This document shows, one piece after another, positions 11,911 to 22,564 of a DNA stretch of 64,000 bases (the first letter of the stretch is position 1; each line of letters opens with the position of its first letter). This DNA is from Erinaceus europaeus (Eukaryota; Chordata; Mammalia; Eulipotyphla; Erinaceidae): positions 68,395,254 to 68,459,253 of the forward strand of contig NC_080168.1 of the NCBI RefSeq assembly GCF_950295315.1, written 5' to 3'. The notes beneath the pieces are model-generated. The model was not told where the DNA came from, ran no database searches, and saw only the letters and a list, made by a program, of their open reading frames with translations. Made by a program: the position numbers and the translations under genes.

Positions 11911-12187
11911 AACAACCACTCCACTGTCTGATGACCTTTTATTTATCTTTTTTCTTTTTCCTTCTTTCTTATATAGACACCTTTTCCTCTACATTTCTAT
12001 CTCTATGAGATAGAAATAGAAATGTATTAGAAATTAGATACATTAGATAGAGATAGAGATAGAAATAGAAATGTATTAGAAATTAGATACATTAGATAGA
12101 AATATAGAGGAAAGGATGTCTATATCAGAAAGAAGGAAAAAGAAAAAAAGATAAATAAAAGGTCATCAGAAACACTGGAGTGGTTGT
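11911..12187. repeat. Inverted repeat with about 93-bp arms and a tandem loop
   Basis: 11911-12003 reads 'aacaaccactccactgtctg...' and is matched by the reverse complement of 12095-12187 with only a few mismatches and small indels. The roughly 91-bp loop holds two copies of a 49-bp unit (12011-12059 and 12060-12108, the second running into the right arm), beginning 'tagaaatagaaatgtattag'. A type C SINE abuts the right arm. Such a structure could come from replication-fork template switching or an inverted duplication. It is not explained by the SINE or L1 families seen elsewhere. Confidence 0.9.
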
Positions 12188-12296
12188 TCATTTATTAATA
12201 AGGGAGAGAAAGAACCACATGTGATGCTGGGGATCAATCTTCAGACTTCATGCTTGAGATCCAATGCCTTAGTCACTGCGCCACTTCCTGTGCTGC
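12187..12296 (-). mobile_element. Type C SINE, antisense
   Basis: 'tcatttattaataagggaga', then the box complement 'gatcaatcttcagacttc' and the head 'ttagtcactgcgccacttcc'. It lies immediately beside the inverted-repeat arm. Confidence 0.65.
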
Positions 12297-12540
12297 TTAA
12301 CAAACTTTATATGAAGAATTTATACTGCAGGAGGTACAGTTTAGTCCATCCTATGTTTAGATGATCCTGACTTAGAAACAAGAAGAGTTTGAAATGATCA
12401 GGGCTTTACAGTAGTCATTTTCTAGAGAAGACTAGAAGTTGGGAATGTGCTGAGTTTGAGCTGGTTTAGAAAGGATGGGGCTACCTCCAGGTGTTGGTGC
12501 TTTTTAGGCAGAGGGATCTATGCACAGAAAAACTCGCCCA
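12297..12540. other. Unannotated DNA
   Basis: No gene or recognised repeat. Confidence 0.4.
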
Positions 12541-12755
12541 AGGGGCTAGGCAGAGGCACACTCAGCTGAGTGCACACATTACCATGCACAAGGACTTGGA
12601 TTCAAGCCACACATCCCCACCTATGGGGGGAAGCTTCACAGCAGTGAAGCAGTGTTGCCAGTGGCTCTTCCTCTCTCTTTCTCTCTTCCTCTCTATCTCC
12701 TCTTCCGTCTCAATTTCTCTGTCCTATCTAATAAAAGAAAGAAAGAAAAAGAGAA
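12541..12755 (+). mobile_element. Type B SINE
   Basis: Head 'aggggctaggcagaggcac', box 'cttggattcaagccac', 'gaagcagtgttgccagtgg', a CT-rich middle and a GAAA tail that runs directly into the type A SINE at 12756. Confidence 0.85.
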
Positions 12756-13089
12756 GGGAGTCGGGCGTTGGCGCAGCGGGTTAAGCGCACGTGGCGCAAA
12801 TCGCCTGGACCTGCGTAAGGATCCCAGTTTGAGCCCCAGCTCCCCACCTGCAGGGGAGTCGCTTCACAAGCGGTGAAGCAGGTCTGCAGGTGTCTGTCTT
12901 TCTCTCCTCCTCTCTGTCTTCCCCTCCTCTCTCCATTTCTCTCTGTCCTATCCAACAACAAAGACATTAATAACCACAACAATGTTAAACAACAAGGGCA
13001 ACAAAAAGGGAAATAAATAAAAAAATAAATAAAATAAAAATAAATAAATAAATAAAAATAAATAAATAAATAAATAAAAAATAAATAAA
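12756..13089 (+). mobile_element. Type A SINE, well preserved
   Basis: Head 'gggagtcgggcgttggcgc' with a pol III A box near 12767-12779 ('ggcgcagcggg') and B box near 12828-12838 ('gtttgagcccc'). The standard pyrimidine middle, 'acaacaagggcaacaaaaag' and a long AAAT tail follow. The CpG-rich head suggests a fairly recent insertion. Confidence 0.92.
13010..13088. repeat. (AAAT)n in SINE tail
   Basis: Imperfect AAAT repeats expanded from the A tail of the preceding SINE. Confidence 0.9.
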
Positions 13090-14358
13090 GGGGTAGACAT
13101 GTAGCTTCCTGGGCCAGTGGGGGGTGGGAATGGGCGGGAGGGATGGGTCACGGTCCTTTGGTGATGGGAATGGTGTTTATGTACACTCCTAGCAAAATGT
13201 AGACATATAAATCAGTAGTTAATTAATATGAGAGGGGGAAATCAATTGTATGTCTCAAAGGTTCTCAAAAGACAAACTGAATCTTTTTAATAGATAGGCT
13301 ACGTATTTGATATGCGGACTCTCTCAAAAGCCTAGACCAAGTAGATTAGAAGCTTCCAATAGCACAGCTATATACAAGATACTGGGTACTGTACAGCAAA
13401 CCATAACAAAGGGACTTTTCAAAGTTAACCCAATTAACAAATAATGTGATGATAATATTAACTATTGATTGTCTTTTTGAACCCTAAGACAGCAGGAACC
13501 TCACATCTTCACTATAGAGCCCCTACTTCCCCCAGTCCTGGCACCCTTGGATAGGGCTCACTTTCCCGTATGCATCTCCCAATCCATACCAAATAATATT
13601 GCATCCGCCGATCACAACCTAACCAAAGCAACGATTGCCATCTCAACATGCTTCACCTCAGAGTGTATCCAGAGACTTCACATGTGGAATGACAACCCTT
13701 CAGCTTCATTACTCGGGTGAGACCTTTCCTTTTATAGTACACTCTAATTTCATCTCAGGTAGTTCACTTTCTAACAAAGTCCCATAACCTAGACATACAC
13801 CAGTTTCTGTGAGAGAGAGCGTATGTGCACACGTATCCATAAACTACTGCAAAATATATACCTGAAAGCAGGATTACACTAGAGTTTGCAGTGAGTACCT
13901 CCCTAACACTTCCTCTCCACTATTCCAAACTTGGGATCCATGATTGCTCAACAAATTGTTTGGCTTTGTATGTTAACTCTCTTTTCAATCACCAGGTTCC
14001 AGATGCCACCAGGATGCTGGCTAGGCTTCCCTGGATTGAAGACCCCACCAATGTGTCCTGGAGCTCAGCTTCCCCAGAGACACACCTTACTAGGGAAAGA
14101 GAGAGGCAGACTGGGAGTATGGACCGACCAGTCAACGCCCATGTTCAGCGGGGAAGCAATTACAGAAGCCAGACCCTCTACCTTCTGCAACCCTCAACGA
14201 CCCTGGGTCCATGCTCCCAGAGGGCTAGAGAATGGGAAGGCTATCATGGGAGAGGGTGGGTTATGGGGATTGGGTGGTGGGAATTGTGTGGAGTTGTACC
14301 CCTCCTACCTTATGCTTTTGTTCACTAATCCTTTCTTAAATAAAAAAATTTAAAAAAA
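13090..14358 (+). mobile_element. L1 3' UTR, 5'-truncated insertion
   Basis: Aligns throughout by eye with 34070-35338, where the same sequence follows an ORF2 end. It is therefore the long 3' UTR of this L1 lineage. It ends 'cctttcttaaataaaaaaa'. The flank after it, 'aagggaaataaataaata', repeats the SINE tail sequence at about 13008-13022, consistent with insertion into the SINE A tail. Two overlapping open frames (13891-14328 and 14353) lie inside it. They recur in other copies on both strands, so they are repeat-borne and not genes. Confidence 0.88.
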
Positions 14359-15485
14359 AGGGAAATAAATAAATAAATAAAAACTTAATTTATTTAAAAA
14401 AATAAAGAAAAAGAGAAAAGAAAAAAAAGAAAAGAAAGAAAAATAGCTACCAAGCTTGGTGGCTTTATTGTGCCAGTACCGAGCCAAATAGAAAAAAAAA
14501 AAAAAAAAAGGAGAGAGACTCACTCATTCAGTCAAAACTTTTCTTTCAACCAATGGTAATACCCTTGATTTTCCTATTTCAAGTTCTTGAATAAGAACAA
14601 GCTGCTATTGAAAAGGAAATTAATTGCACATGGCAATCAAAAGTTCCTTTTCCTGGACACATACATACACATACTCTCTCTCTCTGACTTTGCTCTCTAA
14701 AAAATTTCTACAGTTGACTATGGGTTTCATGAAGCAGAACTTGATGGTAAAAGTACTCCAAACCTGACAGTTCTTCCCTGACAGTGTACAGAAGTATTTG
14801 CTGAAGAGCCCTGGCCTCAGGCTGGAGCAGGGACCTAATGCATTTCTGATGCATTTCTTTTGCTTCCAGGACCTAAAAGTAGCACTGTGTACGTTCAGCC
14901 CACTCTCTATGTCAATGTTCACAGGTTGATGACAGTATTGTAATCCTTCCACTCATACTACAGGAATTGTGTGCATGCTGAGTGCAGAAGTAGTCTTTCT
15001 GGCCCCAATAGCTAAGGCGTTGAATGTCCCATCCTTCGAGGCTGGTATTAGCACCCTGATGGGTTCTTCTAAGGAGCTAACCTTCATTTCTGTAGGGGAC
15101 ACTTGCCACTTCTCCATGCTCATTTTCTTCTTTGACTCTCCCACAAGAACAACATTACAGAAAACAAAGAAATAAATCCTCTCCACTTAAAACTTTGATG
15201 GGAAAAAAAAGCATTCCTAGCTCTAGGAATTGAGTGGGGGGGGGGGCTTTGGGCTTTGAGAGGTCTTGGGGAGACAGGGGGTTTCCCCCTGGGGGTGTGT
15301 TTGTGTGGGAGCCTGCACCATTTCAGAGCTTTCATCCTCCCTATCCTCTGAATCCTGCAGAAAGCAGTGTAAATATTTCAAAGATTTATGCCATGAATAA
15401 TTTAAGGAGAATAAAGGGAGCACTGAAACTCTTTGAATTATGTAATGGGAGCTTTGAAATGCATTAGCCTGATCGAAGTGTTTTC
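14359..15485. other. A-rich tract then unannotated DNA
   Basis: 14359-14445 is the A-rich tail remnant. From there to 15485 I see no supported gene. Overlapping frames on both strands near 14620-15467 have no recognisable domain. A run of about ten G lies at 15236-15246. Confidence 0.45.
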
Positions 15486-15488
15486 TTT

Positions 15489-15684
15489 CCTTTTTCCTTT
15501 CCTTTCCTTTCCTTTCCTTTCCTTTCCTTTCCTTTCCTTTCCTTTTCCTTTTCCTTTTCCTTTCCTTTCTCTTCCCCTCCCTTTCCCTTTCCTTCCCTTC
15601 CCTTCCCTTCCCTTCCTACCCTTTCCCTCCCTTTCCTTCCCTTTTGTGTGTGTGTGTGTGTGTGCGTGCGTGCGTGTGTGTGTA
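15489..15684. repeat. (CCTTT)n / (CCCTT)n / (TG)n satellite-like tract
   Basis: Pentanucleotide pyrimidine units change stepwise from TTTCC to CCCTT and end in a TG/CG run at 15644-15684. Frames through it (FLSFPFLSFP...) are artefacts. Confidence 0.95.
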
Positions 15685-15689
15685 GACTG

Positions 15690-16090
15690 AAGTGGAAATG
15701 GAGGTCACCATTGACCTTTACCCCACCAACTAATGTTTCTGAGACCCAGAGAGGTCAAGGCTCTTTCAGCTTGAGCAGAGATAAGGGGCTGTAGAAATAG
15801 GCATTTTTTTTTCATGAGCAGGGGCCCCTCTCTGGCTTTGCAAGCATATGAAACTTAAACCTCAAAGAAGCATTGAGAGTAACTGAGGAAAACTGACATT
15901 CCCAATACCCACGGAGCCTCCTCTGCTTCCCAGTCATTTAGCTATGGATCCAGTATCCTGTGACTGCCGTGGATGCTGACCTTGGTGCTGAATGTCCATT
16001 ATCAAGGGAGAGGTAACCCAGGGTGGCATGGCCAGGCTCACTGATCCACACTTTTCATGCCATACTCAGCAGATGTTAACCTTCCTTACC
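15690..16090. other. Unannotated DNA
   Basis: No gene or recognised repeat. Confidence 0.4.
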
Positions 16091-16091
16091 C

Positions 16092-16274
16092 TTTAAAAAA
16101 AAAGTTCCTTTTTCTCTAAGTAATAGAATAAAGAGAAATTGAGGAGGAAATGGGAAATTGAAAGGGAGAGAGACACCTGCAGTACTATTTCATTGAAGCC
16201 TGTAGATGGTGACTAAGGGTCCTCAAGCATGGTAATGTGAGCACCCAAATAGATGTGCTACCACCCAATCCTCC
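16092..16274 (-). mobile_element. Type B SINE, antisense
   Basis: Antisense A tail, 'aaagagaaattgaggagg', 'gacacctgcagtactattt' and head complement 'gatgtgctaccacccaatcc'. The box region is eroded. Confidence 0.7.
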
Positions 16275-16277
16275 TTT

Positions 16278-16552
16278 GTTTTTTTGTTTCACCACAAGGG
16301 TTGTTAATGGCTGCTCAGTGGCCGCATGATGAGTCAATCACTTCTGGTGGTCATTTCTCTTAATTCCTTTCTTTCTTTTCTTCTTTTTTTCCTGTAGAAA
16401 CAGAAACTGAGAGGGGAATACAGAGAGGGAGAATAAAAGAGAAATACCTGCAGCACTGTTCCACTGTTCATGAAATTTCCCCCTTGCAGGTGGAGACCAA
16501 GGGCCTGAACATGGGTAATATGTTCTGTTCCAGGTGTGCCACTGCCTGCCCC
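16278..16552 (-). mobile_element. Type B SINE, long variant, antisense
   Basis: Starts with the antisense extra block ('caccacaagggttgttaatg'), then 'cagaaactgagaggggaat', 'cctgcagcactgttccactg' and head 'gtgccactgcctgcccc'. Confidence 0.75.
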
Positions 16553-16614
16553 CTACTTACCTTCTCCTTGAGGTAACTCTGTAAAGGAGATACTATTTCC
16601 ATATGACAGAAAAG

Positions 16615-16919
16615 AATGGAGGTGCAGGTGCTGGGTGGTGGTGCACCTGGCTAAACACATATAGTACTATGCAGAAGGGCCTGAGCAAGGACCTGGGTTC
16701 AAGCCCCTGTCCTCCACTTGCAGCAGGGATGCTTATGAGCAGTGAAGCAGGTCTTTAGGTGTCTTTCTCTCTCCCTGTCTCCCCCTTCTCTCTCAATTTC
16801 TCTCTGTCCTATCAAGTACAATAAAAATGAGAAAAAAATGGCCACCAGGAGCTGTAAATTCATAGTGCTGGCACAGAGCCCCCAGCAATGAACCCTGGAG
16901 GCAGACAAATGGAGGTGCA
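16615..16919 (+). mobile_element. Type B SINE, long variant, 12-bp TSD
   Basis: 'aatggaggtgca' occurs at 16615-16626 and 16908-16919. Between them lie the head 'ggtgctgggtggtggtgcac', box 'ctgggttcaagcccctg', a pyrimidine middle, and the extra 3' block from about 16840 ('ggccaccaggagctgtaaat') to 'aaccctggaggcagac'. The TSD lies outside the extra block, so the block is part of the mobile unit. Confidence 0.92.
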
Positions 16920-17033
16920 AATGTGCAAATAAAGGTTAAGTGGAAGATTTCTGGTTGTTTAGGTGACAATTGTCAAGATCAGGCTTCACCCTGGAAGTCT
17001 GAGCACAAATTTTTGATATTTTTCAAGACTTTC

Positions 17034-17240
17034 ATTTTTTAAATTAATTAATATATTTATTTTTTGAGAGGATAAGAAATTTAGAGGGGGAAAAGGAGGG
17101 AGGGAGAGAGAAAGAGAAACACATGCAGAACTGTTCCTCCACTTGTGAAAGCTTCCCACCTGCAGGTGAGGATCAAGGGTTCAAGCTAGAGTCCTTTCAC
17201 ATGATAATGTGTATGCTCATCCTGGTGCACCACTGGCTAG
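17034..17240 (-). mobile_element. Type B SINE, antisense
   Basis: Antisense tail, 'gataagaaatttagaggggg', 'cccacctgcaggtgaggatc' and head complement 'ctggtgcaccactggctag'. Confidence 0.75.
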
Positions 17241-17297
17241 TTACACTCAAACTGTTGATAATTATCTTTGGTACTACACCACATAAGAAAGCACATA

Positions 17298-17407
17298 GGC
17301 AGCCCTGGAGGCGCTGCAGTGGGCAGAGCACTGGATTTGCAAGGGTGAAGTTCCAAGTTTAATCCCTTGCACTACATGAACCAGAGCTATGCCATGGTGT
17401 TCCTCCA

Positions 17408-17441
<34 letters not shown>

Positions 17442-17450
17442 CTTTCTCTC
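17298..17450 (+). mobile_element. Type C-like SINE with (CT)n body
   Basis: Head 'cagccctggaggcgctgcag', B-box-like 'gttccaagtttaatccc', then 'ccagagctatgccatggtg' and a CT microsatellite at 17411-17440. The head differs from the other C copies. Confidence 0.6.
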
Positions 17451-17497
17451 CATCAATATACCAATCATGCAAGCAAACAAGATTGTAGAAAGAATAA

Positions 17498-17654
17498 AGC
17501 CTGTGGTTCATGATGTGGCGCAGTGGATAAAGCATTGATTGGACTCTCAAGCATGGGGTCCTGAGTTCAATCCCCAGCAGCACATGTACCAGAGTGATGT
17601 TTGATTCTTTCTCTCTCCCCTCCTTTTCCATTAATAAATAAAATATTAAAAAAG
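17498..17654 (+). mobile_element. Type C-like SINE
   Basis: Head 'ggttcatgatgtggcgcagtg', box 'tcctgagttcaatccccagc', 'gtaccagagtgatgtttg', a CT stretch and an AATAAA-containing tail. A near relative of the copy just upstream. Confidence 0.7.
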
Positions 17655-17867
17655 GTTTATGAAGAGATATAAAGCCCAAATGAAAGCTCAGTTTCTAATC
17701 TTAGCCCACCACTCACTTTTATCCCATATGTATCCCTTCCTCTAATTGTGCTTATCTTTCTACCCCCTTGGCATGGAAATAATAGCACCTGCTTCTCAGG
17801 TTGCTCAGGAGGATCAAATGACATGAGGTATGAAACAGCTTTCTTAGAAACTGTAATGTGATAGGGC

Positions 17868-18061
17868 CAAGCAGTCATTCACCTGGTTGAGCACACACAT
17901 TACAGCTCAAGGACCCAGATTCAAGTCCTCCATCTCCACTGCAGGGGGCAGCGAGGGAGCTTCACAAATGATGAAATAGTACTACAGGCATCTCTCTCCT
18001 GCTTCTCTCTCAATTTCTCTTTGTCTCTAAAATGAAAAAAACAAATATAATATTAAAACAA
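17868..18061 (+). mobile_element. Type B SINE
   Basis: Head 'gggccaagcagtcattcacc', box 'ccagattcaagtcctcc', 'tgcagggggcagcgaggg', CT middle and an A tail. Confidence 0.75.
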
Positions 18062-18336
18062 GAAATTCTAATGTGCAGCTGTTTCTATGAAGAAAGTGAT
18101 GCTTATCAGAAAGGCTCATAATAACATAGAAAGGAAGTTATTACAATTGACAAATGCAATTGTTAAATTATTCAAATGTCTCAGAATTTTGTGAAGAATT
18201 TGCTTCTTTGAAATCTTCCTAGGTAATAAATTTGTTAGTTTATTAATTTGTCTACTTGCTTATTATGCATTGTCAAGGGATGAACCCCGTGACTGTGTGA
18301 TGCCCTTGAGTAGCTTCCTTCCCTAGGTCTTCTAGC

Positions 18337-18446
<110 letters not shown>

Positions 18447-19017
18447 ACTACCAGGGTTATTGCTGGGGCTCAGTACTCACACAATGAACTCGCTACTCCT
18501 GGCAGTCTTTTAATTTTTATCATTTCTAGGAGGGACAAAAAGAAATTGAAGGGAGTCCGGCAATAGCGCAGTGGATTAAGTGCACGTGGCACAAAGCCCA
18601 AGGACCAGAGTAAGGATCCCAGTTTGAGCCCCCAGCTCCCCACCTGCAGGGAGTCGCTTCACAGATAGTAAAGCAGGTCTGCATGTGTCTATCTTTCTCT
18701 CCCCCTCTTTGTCTTCCCCTCCTCTCTCCATTTCTCTCTGTCCTATCTAGCAACGACGACATCAATAGCAACAATAATAATAACTACAACAACAATAAAA
18801 CAAGGGCAACAAAAGGGAAAATAAATAAATAAATGCTAAAAAAAAAAAAGAAATTGAGAAGGGATTGGGGAGATAGAGAGGCAGAAAGAAAGAGACACTT
18901 TCAGCTCTGCTTCACTGCTTGTCAAACCTCCCCCTTACTGATAGGGAGTAGGGGGCTTGAACCCAAGTCCTTACACGTGACAATGTGTGTGCTCTACCAG
19001 CTACATCACCATTGAGG
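18447..19017 (-). mobile_element. Type B SINE (long) interrupted by a type A SINE
   Basis: The antisense extra block (18450-18515) and the start of the body run to about 18549. The element resumes at 18858 with 'gaagggattggggagatag', the box complement 'gcttgaacccaagtcc' and the head 'ctacatcaccattgaggccc'. The gap is filled by the type A SINE at 18550-18844. Confidence 0.85.
18537..18857 (+). mobile_element. Type A SINE nested in a type B SINE, 13-bp TSD
   Basis: 'aaaaagaaattga' occurs at 18537-18549 and 18845-18857. The target was the 'agaaattga' motif of an antisense type B SINE. The inserted copy has head 'gggagtccggcaatagcgc', box 'cccagtttgagcccccag' and tail 'caagggcaacaaaaggg'. The nesting shows this type A copy is younger than its type B host. 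Confidence 0.93.
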
Positions 19018-19019
19018 CC

Positions 19020-19195
19020 CTTCTTTAACTTTCTGAGAGGGGCACACAAAGAGGAGAGATTGCACAGTGCCACTCCACTATCCATGCAATTCCCTTGGTG
19101 CTGTCCATGGTGCTTCCAAATGGTATTGTGACTTAAATCCAGGAACCCATGTAGGCCAGGATGTACACCCTTCTGGGTAAGTTATATCTAGGCCA
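19020..19195 (-). mobile_element. Degenerate SINE, antisense (tentative)
   Basis: 'aactttctgagaggggcac' and 'acttaaatccaggaaccc' suggest an eroded type B copy. The head is not identifiable. Confidence 0.3.
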
Positions 19196-19336
19196 CATCT
19201 GGGTAACTTAAGATGCACAGATATAGAATCAGGATGAGAAATACATTCAAAATAGAGTTTTGCACTGTCATTGTACTATGTGCAATTAACTCAGTATGCC
19301 ACCACCCAACCTCCTATATTGTCATTGATAGAGTTT

Positions 19337-19602
19337 GAAAATATATCTTCTTGGGGCCAGATGGTGGTGCACATGGTTAAGTGCACACACTACAGTGCAT
19401 AAGGATCCAGGTTCAAGCCCCTGGTCCCCACCTGCAGGGGGGAAAGCTTCATGGGTGAAGCAGGTCAGCAGGTATCTCTCTGTTTCTCTCCCTCTCTATC
19501 TCCCCCTCCCCTCTCAATTTCTCTCTGTCTCTATCCAATAATAAAAAAATAAATAAGACAAAAATATAAAAATATTTCTAAAAAGAGAAAATATATATTC
19601 TT
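19337..19602 (+). mobile_element. Type B SINE with 16-bp TSD
   Basis: 'gaaaatatatcttctt' (19337-19352) and 'gaaaatatatattctt' (19587-19602) differ at one base. The SINE between has head 'ggggccagatggtggtgcac', box 'ccaggttcaagcccctgg', 'gaagcaggtcagcaggtat', a CT middle and a long A-rich tail. Confidence 0.92.
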
Positions 19603-19732
19603 TTTCAAAGGTTCTGACTTAAAAAAATAAACAATAACCCCCTTATAGCCCCTTTTATATAAGCGCAAATAAGATTTGAGACTCTTATGGGCACTAATGA
19701 AAGCTACAGTAGAGTCAATTAAGTTATTTGTT

Positions 19733-20057
19733 TATTTATTTTTGCTAACAGGACTATCACTGGGACTTAGTGTCTGCAAGACTATTCCACTACCAGTCTA
19801 TTTGTTTTTTTTTCAGAAAGTGAGAGACAGATAAAAAGGGAGGGGGAGGGCAAGAGAAGGAGTGACCCTTGCAGCACTAATCCACCAGTTGTGAATCTTT
19901 CCCCCCTTGTAGGTGGGGACCAAAGGCATGAAGCCATGTCCTCACACATGGCAATGTGTGTGCTTTACTGGGTGATCCACGACTGGCAGTTAAGTCTTTA
20001 CCATTTAGAATTATATTAGTATGTGTGCTCAGCCAGGTACACCACTGCCTGGCCACC
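19733..20057 (-). mobile_element. Type B SINE (long), antisense, with a second head
   Basis: 19733-19994 carries the antisense extra block ('ctaacaggactatcactggg'), body and a head near 'ctggcag'. A further head fragment ('cagccaggtacaccactgcctggcc') lies at 20030-20056, so this is two copies or an insertion into one. Confidence 0.65.
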
Positions 20058-20279
20058 TCATTTAGGAATTGCAACATCATTCAAAGAAAAAAACTTTGAA
20101 AAAGATAAAAACAATATGGCAAAAATGTGAACAAACATAAAGCTTAAACCTTAGTTCACAGGAAATGTTTGAGAGAGTAAAGGGCAGAAGAGTTAGGAGG
20201 AAGAGAATGGAGAGAAATGATAATGTCATAGTTCCATTTAAAGCCCAATAAAGGTGAAAGTTCAAAAACAGTAGGTTTT

Positions 20280-20425
20280 AGACTGGAGTGATAGCAGGGT
20301 GGCTATGTAGAAAAGCTTTCATTCCTGAGGTTTCAAAGCTCTCGGGTTCAATCCCCAGAACTACCATAAGCCAGGGTTGAAGCAGTGCTCTGTAAAAGAA
20401 GAGGGGAAGAGGGAGAGGAAGGAAG
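20280..20425 (+). mobile_element. Type C SINE
   Basis: Head 'gactggagtgatagcaggg', box 'ctcgggttcaatccccag', 'accataagccagggttgaag' and 'cagtgctctgtaaaag'. Confidence 0.75.
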
Positions 20426-20659
20426 ACTTTTATGCCTGAGGCACCAAAAACAGGAAGTTAATTTTATTCTCCCCAAAAAATAATCTCAGTCTCCTCTTGG
20501 ATATTTTTTCTAGCTGAAAAAAAAATGTTGCAGAAACACTTCATCAAATTAAATAATTCTCAAGGGGGCTAAAATAGTCACCTGCTTTAAACAGACATCT
20601 GGTTTTTGAACTATTCACTGTCAGTGATGTCAGATCTTTTATTGTCATGAATGAACTCC

Positions 20660-20950
20660 AGAATCAAATTGATGGGTGGAACTAATGAGACATGGTCTTC
20701 CTGAGAAGAAATTTCGACTGGGTGTAATGCATTGCATTCAAGAAAAGGGTTTTGGGAATAGTGGGCAGGAAGAGGGATGGAGGTGGGGCTTTGGGTTCCT
20801 GGTGCATGATGGTGGGAAAGTACTAAGTTAGGGGTGAGAGTGTTCAGCAGATACTTATCATGGGGAGATAAGAAATTGTACACTGTGTCAACAACTGTGC
20901 TGCTAACCATTAGCCGCTCCCCTCCAATAAAATGATAAAAGAAACAAGCA
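20660..20950 (+). mobile_element. Old L1 3' end
   Basis: 'gctaaccattagccgctccc' followed by 'ccaataaaatgataaaag' matches the terminus 'accgttaacctctcaataaag' of the L1 at 26248-26649. Upstream purine-rich sequence ('gggatggaggtggggc') fits an L1 3' UTR. An antisense frame of 163 codons (20611-21102) overlaps it and is not considered coding. Confidence 0.55.
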
Positions 20951-21450
20951 AGCAAACAAACAAAAACACAAAAGCATATCCTTCCAAGAAAAATGTTGAT
21001 ATTTTTGTGTCCACAGATGGGAAGAACGACTTTACCAGAACTGGCAAAGGTGGGGGAACGCAACATCTCCCCAACTTTCCCAGTAGAGCGAGGGCTGTGC
21101 ACACACTTGTCTCACTTCAAAACCTGTGAATGTCTTGGAAAGGATCCACCAATGCCAGCTTGAAAGGACAGATGGTGAATGGAGGAGAGGGAATACTATG
21201 ACAGCAAGTGAGTGTGCTTATTAAGAAATCAGCTCCTTGATACAACGTGGCAAGTTTCCATAAAATACTCCATAGACTCTGACTCAAAGAGGAGAGAGGG
21301 ATTCCCCAGCAGCTCACTCTGAAGAAAAGATCCTTCTTTGGATTCTGTTGATTTACAATCATTTTACAAAAGTCTTTTAGACAGAATGTAGGATTCTCTA
21401 ATGCTCTCACTACCTTAGCCATTCCCTGGAGGGCAATACTTCCCATTCTC
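20951..21450. other. Unannotated DNA
   Basis: No gene or recognised repeat. Frames on both strands overlap, none with a known domain. Confidence 0.4.
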
Positions 21451-21451
21451 C

Positions 21452-21840
21452 TTTTTTTTTTTTTCTTTTATCATATGACTTGGAAGGTTAGTGGTTTGCA
21501 GTACAGCTGTTGACACTTTAGTGCAATTTCTCACATCCCTGTGATAAATGTCTACAAAGCACTCTTGCCCTAACTTTTAGGTCATTTTCTACTATGAAAA
21601 TCATGCACCAGGACTCCAAAACTCCCCCAGACATTCCCCACCCTCCTTCCCCAGAGTCCTTTGTTTTGATGCAATATACCACAAGTATGCAATATACCAC
21701 AGTCCAAGTTTCACATTGTGTTTTCCCTTTCTGTCCTTATTTGTTAAGTTCTGCCTACAAGCAAGACTATCCAGTATTCATGCTTCTTTCTTTGATTTAT
21801 CTCATTTAATACAACTCCTTCAAGTTCCACCTAAGATGAG
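21452..21840 (-). mobile_element. Old L1 3' end, antisense
   Basis: A T run at 21452-21465 (antisense A tail) is followed by 'ccccagagtcctttgttttgatgcaatata', which resembles the 'ccccagagtcttttactttggtgcaata' segment of the younger L1 3' UTRs at 28586, 40713 and 49827. It then reaches the post-ORF2 segment 'tttgatttatctcatttaa'. An 18-bp unit near 21676-21700 ('gcaatataccaca') is locally duplicated. Confidence 0.7.
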
Positions 21841-22029
21841 GTAAGGGAAAGCTCAAAAGAGAATTGACCCAAATTTACACATACCAAGAAATAATATTAC
21901 ACATACCATTGAAATAATAATTCAATTGACAAAGATTAAATATTTAAAAAAAAAGATCCTGAAGACTGCAAGAGAAAAACAGAGAGTCAAATACAGAGGA
22001 AATCCTATGAGATGATAAGCTGATTTTTT

Positions 22030-22166
22030 TACAATATTTTAATTAATTTATTTAAGTAAAGCACTGTTAATCTCTGGTTTATAGTAGTGCTAGGAATTGA
22101 AACTGGGACCTCAGAGTCTCACGCATGAAAGAATTTTTATATACCAACTATGCTATCTCCTCCCCA
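22030..22166 (-). mobile_element. Type C SINE, antisense
   Basis: Antisense tail, 'gtgctaggaattgaaactgg', 'gcatgaaagaatttttatat' and head complement 'ctatgctatctcctcccc'. Confidence 0.7.
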
Positions 22167-22231
22167 GTTAAGTCTTCAATTTCCTTAAATTCCAAGTTTC
22201 AACCCAAAGGTCTCCTTCCCATCATAACCAT

Positions 22232-22352
22232 AGCTCTCAAAAGTTTCACAAGTGGTGAAGCAGGGCTGCATATGTCTCTCTATCTCTCTTCCTCTCTATA
22301 TCTCACTCACCTCTTAATTCCTTTCTCTATCCAATAATAAAATAATTTTAAG
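22232..22352 (+). mobile_element. 3' half of a type B SINE
   Basis: Begins mid-body at 'aagtttcacaagtggtgaag', then a CT middle and 'tccaataataaaataatttt'. The tRNA-like head is absent. Confidence 0.65.
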
Positions 22353-22400
22353 GGGGGACAGGTGGTGGTACACCTTGTTAATTACATAACCATAGCTCTC
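22353..22400 (+). mobile_element. Head fragment of a type B SINE
   Basis: 'ggggggacaggtggtggtac' is a B head that stops after about 45 bp near 'cataaccatagctctc'. That octadecamer also occurs at 22218-22235 beside the preceding half-SINE, so the 'ataaccatagctctca' word brackets 22236-22386 as a likely TSD or duplication. Confidence 0.5.
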
Positions 22401-22564
22401 ATGCACTGTATCATTTAAAGATGGACCCATCTGTAGACCATCACAACTCCACCTGCCACTTCATATTTTCAATGCCTCAGAATCACCCTGCCTCCATGGA
22501 AATGTTCTAGTGATGTCTGGTTTGAACAGAGTTTCAGAATCACCCCCTGGTGTTATCGCCCTGT

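Noticed and set aside
12767..12838. tRNA gene on the basis of A and B boxes
   Set aside because: No cloverleaf can be drawn with confidence, and the same head heads dozens of SINEs with pyrimidine bodies and A tails.
13891..14353. Two overlapping open frames of 145 and 140 codons
   Set aside because: They lie in the L1 long 3' UTR and recur in other copies (34924-35472 in sense, 39503-39870 antisense), so they travel with the repeat.
20611..21102. 163-codon minus-strand frame
   Set aside because: No recognisable domain, a Cys/Phe-rich middle from a biased tract, and overlap with an L1-like 3' end on the other strand.
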